From Candidatus Thorarchaeota archaeon (GTDB lineage Archaea; Asgardarchaeota; Thorarchaeia; Thorarchaeales; Thorarchaeaceae), in contig JAHQWZ010000090.1 in assembly GCA_029856425.1 (NCBI GenBank), forward strand, positions 1 to 7,162: a stretch of DNA of 7,162 nt. Reading direction: 5' to 3'. A program made the position numbers and the translations under genes. Shown piece by piece: positions 1 through 5,364 of this stretch (position 1 is the first letter of the stretch; each line of letters opens with the position of its first letter). A model generated the notes under the pieces. It had not been told where the DNA came from, made no database searches, and saw nothing but the letters and a program-made list of their open reading frames with translations.

Positions 1-122
1 AATAGGATATGTCTTCCTGTGTCTTCGGGAAAACCTAGTGCTCCGAGCATGTCCTCTACTCCTGCTCCAATGGGGTCTCCTGAACGAGTAAGGAGTCTCA
101 CGAGGATAATGTATTCGTTCAA
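1..122 (-). CDS. 5' part of a gene downstream of the kleisin, possibly ScpB-like (runs off the window)
   Basis: This is an open frame of about 40 codons that continues past the window edge. The start is TTG at 122-120, overlapping the kleisin stop as TTGA; the frame is closed upstream by a TAG and has no ATG or GTG between that stop and the TTG. A G-rich AGGGGG lies 8 nt before the TTG and could serve as a weak SD sequence. The peptide begins MNEYIILVRLL, continues TRSGDPIGAGVEDMLGALGF, and looks like real protein. Its early LLTRSGDPI stretch followed by an amphipathic helix resembles the opening of the ScpB winged helix (a LLF-x-SGEPL-type start), and the position after SMC and ScpA is where ScpB would be expected. 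That assignment is inference from a short fragment; another small winged-helix protein is equally possible. The coding call is stronger than the family call. Confidence 0.55.
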   Translation of the reverse strand, partial: MNEYIILVRLLTRSGDPIGAGVEDMLGALGFPEDTGRHIL

Positions 123-763
123 GCTCCGTGCCCCCTGACAATAGTCCTATCCTCATGGTTATACTGAATAATGCCCTTTGATATTAGAATCACAATGTAG
201 AGAAAACGTCTAAGAAATTCGTCGAAATCCTCATTGAGGATGATCTCATCCAAAGAAATCCTCTGGTCCATGGGAATGCCAGCACCGAACGCTTCTACAT
301 CCTCCAGCAGGATGGCGTCTTCAGATGGGAATGTGTATCCATTAGGCAATGCTGTGATTGTGGGAATTCTATCTTCTGGTTGCTCTGTACCCAGCTTATC
401 AATGAATTTCCTGATTCTGACTGCCGAGCGATCTAGTGTTGAATGGTCCAGATGTCCTATTCCTATTGGGTGGTGATAGACTATCAATCTTGCAAAGTTT
501 CTCGGAGTCAGTGTTCTCAGTTTTGATATGTAGAGCGCTGGTGATGCGATAACACGAGCAAGTTCCTGCACCTTGCTAACTTTTGCACCTAGAACTTCGT
601 TTAGCATTTCATCAATGTCTAGTCTACTGCCAACCTCGGCTTTGATGTCTTGGAGCTTCTTGTACTCTGGCGTAAGCTGAATCTCAAGCGGGTTGACTTT
701 GCCTGAACGAACTGCATCAGCTATCCTGAGGATGCTCTCTGCAAAGACCTCAATTCTGCTCAT
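119..763 (-). CDS. ScpA-like kleisin, SMC partner subunit
   Basis: Probable kleisin of 214 residues, the subunit that bridges the two SMC heads and closes the ring in condensin-like complexes acting on the chromosome. The N-terminal part (residues 11-30, ILRIADAVRSGKVNPLEIQL) matches the ScpA pattern of a leading helix followed by a GKI-x-P-x-x-I segment. The helix at 65-84 (VQELARVIASPALYISKL) matches the ScpA helix normally reading LVMAATLLYIKSRL. Residues 120-168 look like the proline-containing linker. The C-terminal 170-212 (DEFLRRFLYIVILISKGIIQ followed by a short beta hairpin) fits the kleisin winged helix that binds an SMC head. Length is typical of ScpA. An in-frame ATG five codons upstream (778-776) overlaps the SMC stop, but the ATG at 763-761 is preferred because a GAGGTG sits 7 nt before it. 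Assignment rests on pattern and on adjacency to SMC; sequence similarity to bacterial ScpA looks weak. Confidence 0.8.
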   Translation of the reverse strand: MSRIEVFAESILRIADAVRSGKVNPLEIQLTPEYKKLQDIKAEVGSRLDIDEMLNEVLGAKVSKVQELARVIASPALYISKLRTLTPRNFARLIVYHHPIGIGHLDHSTLDRSAVRIRKFIDKLGTEQPEDRIPTITALPNGYTFPSEDAILLEDVEAFGAGIPMDQRISLDEIILNEDFDEFLRRFLYIVILISKGIIQYNHEDRTIVRGHGA

Positions 764-770
764 TGAAGTG

Positions 771-776
771 CACCTC
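771..776 (-). promoter_or_regulatory. Shine-Dalgarno sequence for the kleisin, overlapping the SMC stop codon
   Basis: On the minus strand GAGGTG spans 776-771 and shares two bases with the SMC stop TGA (777-775). It is complementary to the CACCUC at the 3' end of archaeal 16S rRNA and lies 7 nt before the ATG at 763. This decides the kleisin start against the upstream ATG at 778 and implies that translation termination on SMC is coupled to initiation on the kleisin. Confidence 0.65.
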
Positions 777-3700
777 ATTGCCCAGAGAATCTTGGGCTTT
801 CAACAATTACCGATGGATCCGTTCCGCTAGGAGAAACGACTCCTATTCTTTTATCAGCATGCTTCAATAGGTGTGTGCTTTTCGCAGGCGTGAATAAGAT
901 GAATTGGCTTCGACGAGAAGCATCATAGAGAAGCCTGCTTACCGACTCTGTATTCGTGGCATCAAGAAAGATATCCACCTCATCCAAGGCATACGTTGGG
1001 GCTGGATTGAATCTCTGTAGGGCTAGTATCAGTGCTATAGCAATCAAGGATTTTTCTCCCCCTGATCCCTGACTTAACTCGCCGTACTCGTCCCCCTTTA
1101 TGCGAGACTTGAACTCCACACCATATATTCCATCACTCAGAGTGAGGGTAAACTTAGCCCGTCCCGCAAAATCAGCTGTGGCAAGAATCTTGTTCACATT
1201 CTTCTCTACTTTGGATAGAGTCGCATTCATCCCATTGTGATATTGGTCTCGAATGTGCTTCACGGTGGCCTCAGCCTCGAATAGCTCAACTTTCAGGGTA
1301 TCCACCTGAACTATCAGCTCAGAGAGGCGGTCTTTGAGTCTAGATTCCGTATGTGCCACACTTTCGGAAACATCCTCGTAGTCATCCAGGAGATGTCTGA
1401 CGCGCAGTAGCTCCTGTCTGGCATTTTCAAGTGGTCTTAATCTCTCAGGCTTAGTTTCCTTCTCAAGTTCCTGTTGAAGCCGCTTCTCTTCCTCTTCTAG
1501 GTTCCGCAGTTGCTTCTTTGCCTGCAGGACCAGAAATCGATTGTCCTTTGCCATGAGGTTCAGTTCAACAAGTCGTTCACCGATGGTCCGGAGTATCTCG
1601 TTGATTTTAGCGAGTTCATCTCTTAGCTTAGATTCCTTGTCGTTCGCTTCCAAGAGCCCAAGCTCTAGCGTTTCAATCAGCTCAGTTATGGAGGCTGCCT
1701 CACCCTTTGAATTCTTCATCTTCTCCTTAAGTTCCCTAATTCTTCCAGATAGCATTGAAACGTTCTCTTTGTGTGATTTCAACTCGACTCTTTTTCTGTC
1801 TTCATCTCTTTCAGTTGCATGGATACCACTCTCTACCTCTGAGAGGTCTCCTTGAAGCTTCTTAAGCTTCAGTCGAATTGCAGACCTCTGTCCCACAAGT
1901 CTGCTTCTTTCAGGTGGTTGCGAACTGTCTAGATTTCTAAGTTCTCTCTGAGCTTTTCCAATCTCCACTTGCAAGTCCTTTAGTTCGTCATCAAGGCCGA
2001 CAATCTTTTCCTGGATATCCGGGATACTGTCAGAGAGTTTCTTCCTTCGCTCCCAAGTGCTGCTCCAGCGCGTCATATATCCCTGTAGTTCAAGGACTTT
2101 CTCTCTCTCGTTCGTTGCTTTTTCAAGCTTCTCAATAACTTCTGTCACTTTCTTTCGGGAGACCGTAAGCTCCCTCTCTATTTTCAATAGACGAGTCTGG
2201 AGGGGCGCAGTTGACACCAAACCTGTTGGATCATGCTTTGGATGACTTATAATGCTCTTTTGAGTCACATCCACAACAGACCCATCCCGGGATACAGCCA
2301 TAAGTCCTTCTTGGTTTGCCACACGCGATGCGACTCTTCCACTACTGGTGAGTACGATATCCCCAAATGCTTTTTTCAGGAGTGCCCTTTCATCTTCATC
2401 AAGTGAGAGGATATTCCAAAGCCATCCCTCAATTCCCTTGCCAGATGGAAGATTCGGAGATGCCATATTTGATTCTTTGAGCATGATGATAGGAGATGGC
2501 GCGCCCGATTTGTCTCTTAGTTTTTGAACCAATGGGTAATCAGTTGGATCATTCACAATGAAGGCAAAAGGAAGATTCCCAGAAAAGACCGCCTCAAGAG
2601 CACTTGATAGCTCATCACTCCTCATCAGGAGCTCTACAAGCGGTCCCGTAACAGAAGTCAATTTGTGTTCAGCTATCACATTCTTCAAATCCCTCACCGT
2701 ACTAGGGATACGTTCTGATGATTCAGAAAGCTTCACTCTGATTTCATCTATCTCCTTTTGAAGATGTGATACAAGACTTGAGTTCTGGAACCGTAGTTCA
2801 TTGAGTGCTGTTATCTCCCTTTCTAGCTGACCTTTTCTTCGAGCAAGCTCCTTTTCATCCGTTTCTTCAAGGGCCTGCCATACATGCGCCCACTTGCTAT
2901 CAATGCTCTGTAGCTCAGCCTCTTCATTCTGGAGCCGCTCTTGGAAACTTCTAAGCAGCAAATCCTTTTTCTCGATATCACTCTGAAGTGATTTGTAGGC
3001 AATATATGCGTCCGTGCGAATTGTATTCCAATCCTCGAATGATGAGAGCTCCTGTTCAATTCTGTCCAAATCAATCTCGACTGATTCAATTTCTGTGGCA
3101 ATGCCTTTCTTGTCCTCGAGAAACTGCTCTCTATTGGCTGCTGCTCTCTCCAGCACATCTTTGGCATCAATCTTCTCGCGCTCCGCTTTCTTCAGTTCGC
3201 GTTCTAGATGATTTATCTCCCCCACTGTGCTCTTACCTTCATCCTCAAGACGCTGCATACGCCGTCTTTCTTCATCTATTCTTGCGTCTATCCCTCCTAT
3301 CTCACGATGGAGTATTTGGAGGCGAGAATCTACATTCGACGCAGCTTCTTGATTCTCCTCCATTTGCCCCTCCAGAGCTTTCTGTTCATCAAGAACATCT
3401 ACTATACCGGATTCTCTATTTTCAATCTCTTCTCTAACCTCTACCATTCTAGTTTTGATATCATCAAGAGTAGCCCATTTCACTTCGAGTTCGAGCTCTT
3501 TCTCCTCGTGCTTAAGAGCCCGTTTCTTCTCAAGCCTTGCTAGATCATGCTTGAGCAGTTCGAGCTCTCTCTCAACAACGCGAGACTCGTCAATTGCTGC
3601 CTGAAGCTTCTGCCTATTCTGTGCGACTTCGGTTTCTTGTAGTGCAATGCGATCCCGAATTTCACTAAGACCAGTGCCTTCTTCGACTAGACGACGCACT

Positions 3701-4140
3701 TCAATTGGATTCATCTCGCGCAGAGCATTGATCCGTTCCTGAGGCATGAACACCAGTGTGTTATCTATATCAAGCCCAAGGGAACTGACAAGGCGTCTTA
3801 GTTCTGCAGCTTTCACTCGTTTTCCATCTAGGTAGGCCTTGGGAATTCCATCACGGTCAATTCGCCGAAGGAACCTGTGACTGACACCCCCATTGTTAAC
3901 ACTAAGCTCCACTTCTGCAGATGTAGCTCCATGCCTGACAAAGTCGCTCCATTTAGAGTATCGCTCTTCTCTTTGATTTGAACCCAAAGCAAACTTGATT
4001 GCATGGAAAATCGATGTCTTTCCTGAGCCATTGGGTCCGATGATGACAGTGAGTCCCGTGTCAAAGCTCACAACTCCCTCATAAAATGAGAGGAAATTCT
4101 TGAGCCTGACTGAGCCAATGTGGACCTTGGCTTTATTCAC
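775..4140 (-). CDS. smc: Chromosome segregation SMC ATPase, full length
   Basis: A 1121-residue SMC protein: an ABC-type head ATPase whose two halves are separated by long antiparallel coiled coils and a dimerising hinge, expected to fold or tether chromosomal DNA with its kleisin. Visible parts: Walker A GPNGSGKT at 35-42; R-loop region DFVRHG near 66-71; Q-loop segment MPQERINALREMNP at 132-145 followed by the EEGTGLSEIRDR turn; coiled coil about 165-480; hinge about 480-640, beginning with VTGPLVELL; second coiled coil about 645-990; signature motif LSQGSGGEKS at 1022-1031; Walker B TYALDEVD at 1049-1056; D-loop LDATN at 1059-1063. Both halves of the ATPase appear intact. The start is GTG at 4140-4138, supported by an AGGAGGA 8 nt upstream. 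Length is close to the usual 1150-1200. Oddities: the hinge lacks its terminal glycine cluster, and the residue before SGGEK is Gly rather than Leu. A divergent SMC paralogue rather than the housekeeping copy cannot be excluded. Confidence 0.95.
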   Translation of the reverse strand: MNKAKVHIGSVRLKNFLSFYEGVVSFDTGLTVIIGPNGSGKTSIFHAIKFALGSNQREERYSKWSDFVRHGATSAEVELSVNNGGVSHRFLRRIDRDGIPKAYLDGKRVKAAELRRLVSSLGLDIDNTLVFMPQERINALREMNPIEVRRLVEEGTGLSEIRDRIALQETEVAQNRQKLQAAIDESRVVERELELLKHDLARLEKKRALKHEEKELELEVKWATLDDIKTRMVEVREEIENRESGIVDVLDEQKALEGQMEENQEAASNVDSRLQILHREIGGIDARIDEERRRMQRLEDEGKSTVGEINHLERELKKAEREKIDAKDVLERAAANREQFLEDKKGIATEIESVEIDLDRIEQELSSFEDWNTIRTDAYIAYKSLQSDIEKKDLLLRSFQERLQNEEAELQSIDSKWAHVWQALEETDEKELARRKGQLEREITALNELRFQNSSLVSHLQKEIDEIRVKLSESSERIPSTVRDLKNVIAEHKLTSVTGPLVELLMRSDELSSALEAVFSGNLPFAFIVNDPTDYPLVQKLRDKSGAPSPIIMLKESNMASPNLPSGKGIEGWLWNILSLDEDERALLKKAFGDIVLTSSGRVASRVANQEGLMAVSRDGSVVDVTQKSIISHPKHDPTGLVSTAPLQTRLLKIERELTVSRKKVTEVIEKLEKATNEREKVLELQGYMTRWSSTWERRKKLSDSIPDIQEKIVGLDDELKDLQVEIGKAQRELRNLDSSQPPERSRLVGQRSAIRLKLKKLQGDLSEVESGIHATERDEDRKRVELKSHKENVSMLSGRIRELKEKMKNSKGEAASITELIETLELGLLEANDKESKLRDELAKINEILRTIGERLVELNLMAKDNRFLVLQAKKQLRNLEEEEKRLQQELEKETKPERLRPLENARQELLRVRHLLDDYEDVSESVAHTESRLKDRLSELIVQVDTLKVELFEAEATVKHIRDQYHNGMNATLSKVEKNVNKILATADFAGRAKFTLTLSDGIYGVEFKSRIKGDEYGELSQGSGGEKSLIAIALILALQRFNPAPTYALDEVDIFLDATNTESVSRLLYDASRRSQFILFTPAKSTHLLKHADKRIGVVSPSGTDPSVIVESPRFSGQ

Positions 4141-4148
4141 GTGTAGAT

Positions 4149-4155
4149 TCCTCCT
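4149..4155 (-). promoter_or_regulatory. Shine-Dalgarno sequence for SMC, overlapping the upstream stop codon
   Basis: On the minus strand AGGAGGA (4155-4149) overlaps the TAG stop (4156-4154) of the upstream AAA+-like gene and lies 8 nt before the GTG start of SMC. It is a near-perfect anti-16S match. It supports GTG as the true SMC start and suggests translational coupling between the two genes. Confidence 0.7.
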
Positions 4156-5353
4156 ACCGTCCCATTATTCTCCGCAGTCTGTCATTGTTCTTCTTAGCCC
4201 TCAGTAATCTTGTAAGTCGGTCTTCCGGTGTTCCTTTCATCAAGAATGGATACTCAACAAGGTACTCAAGGTCCTTTGAAGAAAGAGGCAGGCCTGAGTT
4301 GAGGGCTTCTATCACCCTCTGAGTTTCAGTGTAGTTTTCGCCAACAGCAAGGAGGTAGAGCTGATCCAGGAAGTCATCAGGATATTCTGGCTCAACCGAG
4401 TCAATGCTTGGCACCTGTAGTCCCTGAATTCTGGTTACCATGTTCTCAAATGCCCGCTTTCTTCCTACCGGGAGGACTCCACTCTCCGCAACCATATGTT
4501 CCAGCTTCTCTCGAGGGATTTGACCTTCCTCTTGTTTCTCTTCCAAGACTAGTTTCACTGCGAGGTGTTTTGCTTCCGCAAAGCTCCACCCCTCGCATAA
4601 CTCTGCAGCATCAGTCGGATTGAGATCCTCTCTGTTCTTGAAGGCTGTTTCAAAGAGGCGAACTCGGTCATCCAATGTAGCTGCTTCTGAAATGAAAGTA
4701 TGATTGAAAATCGACAGAAGCTCGCCATCCATCACCTGCGGTGATGATGTTGAGGCTATGAGAAGCACCTCATTTTTGTCCCAGCTAATCTGTTCTGCTT
4801 CTACCACCAGCAATGCTGATTCTCTCGTGTGCGCCGGTGCGATATACTCTATTCTCTCAAGGAATAGAATACAGGGAGCATTTCTCTTTGCGAATTCGAA
4901 CCAGAAGCTGATTGATTCTCTCACACTATCTGACCGTCCAAGGATCCTCTCTAATCGAGGACGCACGATGTTGATGGGAACTTCACGCGACAAGTAGTGG
5001 ACAAATTCCTCGAAATCGGTGCCCACTCCCCCAACCAATAGCACCCTTCCGCCAAAGGCTAGTCCTTTTGTGCGCAGGTCTTCCCCCATCCTGCCAAAAC
5101 GGATTATGGAATCATGGAACATCCTGGCATTCTCTCTAATAGAATATTGGCCCAGTCGGTCAGTTTCCAGATCCTCAGGTTTTGTCAGTATGACAGTATC
5201 TGCGTAGATATCATCTTCTCCCACAGTATTACCTCTCCGGCAGGCTTGCCAGACCTGACAACTTCTGCAAATAATGTCTTCGAACGCAACATGATTCCGC
5301 GCCGTCCTTTCGCGGTTATACGCAAGGATTAAGGCACGTCCTGTGTCATTCAT
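4154..5353 (-). CDS. Catalytically degenerate AAA+-fold protein with an N-terminal CxxC-x5-C motif
   Basis: 399 residues from the ATG at 5353. The fold is recognisably that of classical AAA proteins (Cdc48/proteasomal-ATPase type): a Walker A-like loop GGVGTDFE at 108-115, a second-region-of-homology-like stretch ILGRSDSVRESISFWFEFAK, the Walker B-like APCILFLERIEY near 160-170, a sensor-1-like IASTSSP near 199-205, and a helical lid ending about 275 (LCEGWSFAEAKHLAVKLVLE). Every catalytic position looks replaced: the Walker A GKT is DFE, the Walker B DE is ER, the sensor-1 Asn is Ser, and no arginine finger is visible. It probably does not hydrolyse ATP and may act as a scaffold or regulatory subunit (inference). 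The N-terminus carries C29, C32, C38 and a nearby H21, a possible Zn or Fe-S site. The remaining ~100 residues are helical and unassigned. It leads the SMC operon, with 13 bp before SMC. A TTG 19 codons upstream (5410) would overlap the divergent gene by 46 bp and is less likely. No SD sequence precedes the ATG. Confidence 0.85.
   Translation of the reverse strand: MNDTGRALILAYNRERTARNHVAFEDIICRSCQVWQACRRGNTVGEDDIYADTVILTKPEDLETDRLGQYSIRENARMFHDSIIRFGRMGEDLRTKGLAFGGRVLLVGGVGTDFEEFVHYLSREVPINIVRPRLERILGRSDSVRESISFWFEFAKRNAPCILFLERIEYIAPAHTRESALLVVEAEQISWDKNEVLLIASTSSPQVMDGELLSIFNHTFISEAATLDDRVRLFETAFKNREDLNPTDAAELCEGWSFAEAKHLAVKLVLEEKQEEGQIPREKLEHMVAESGVLPVGRKRAFENMVTRIQGLQVPSIDSVEPEYPDDFLDQLYLLAVGENYTETQRVIEALNSGLPLSSKDLEYLVEYPFLMKGTPEDRLTRLLRAKKNNDRLRRIMGR
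5316..5320 (+). promoter_or_regulatory. Weak TATA-like element for the MoxR-type gene
   Basis: TTATA at 5316-5320 (context GGTTATACG) lies 45-49 nt before the ATG at 5365, a spacing that mirrors the minus-strand candidate. No convincing BRE precedes it, and it falls inside the 5' coding part of the divergent AAA+-like gene. It is the only A/T-rich hexamer at a sensible distance, so support is slight. Confidence 0.2.
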
Positions 5354-5364
5354 GCTGATTCGCC

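Noticed and set aside
234..476. Plus-strand open frame of 80 codons opposite the kleisin
   Set aside because: It lies wholly within the kleisin, whose motifs and start signal are convincing; the translation shows no family pattern.
2988..3543. Several overlapping plus-strand open frames of 65-149 codons opposite the SMC coiled coil
   Set aside because: They are antisense shadows of a coiled-coil gene: Ser/Leu/Phe-rich translations arise from reversed Glu/Lys/Arg codons, and no SD sequence or domain supports them.
775..4140. Reading the SMC gene as Rad50 or as an SMC-based defence ATPase
   Set aside because: No CxxC zinc hook is present at the apex; the hinge region is a globular domain of about 160 residues, the coiled coils are full length, and the neighbours are ScpA-like, all of which fit a true SMC.
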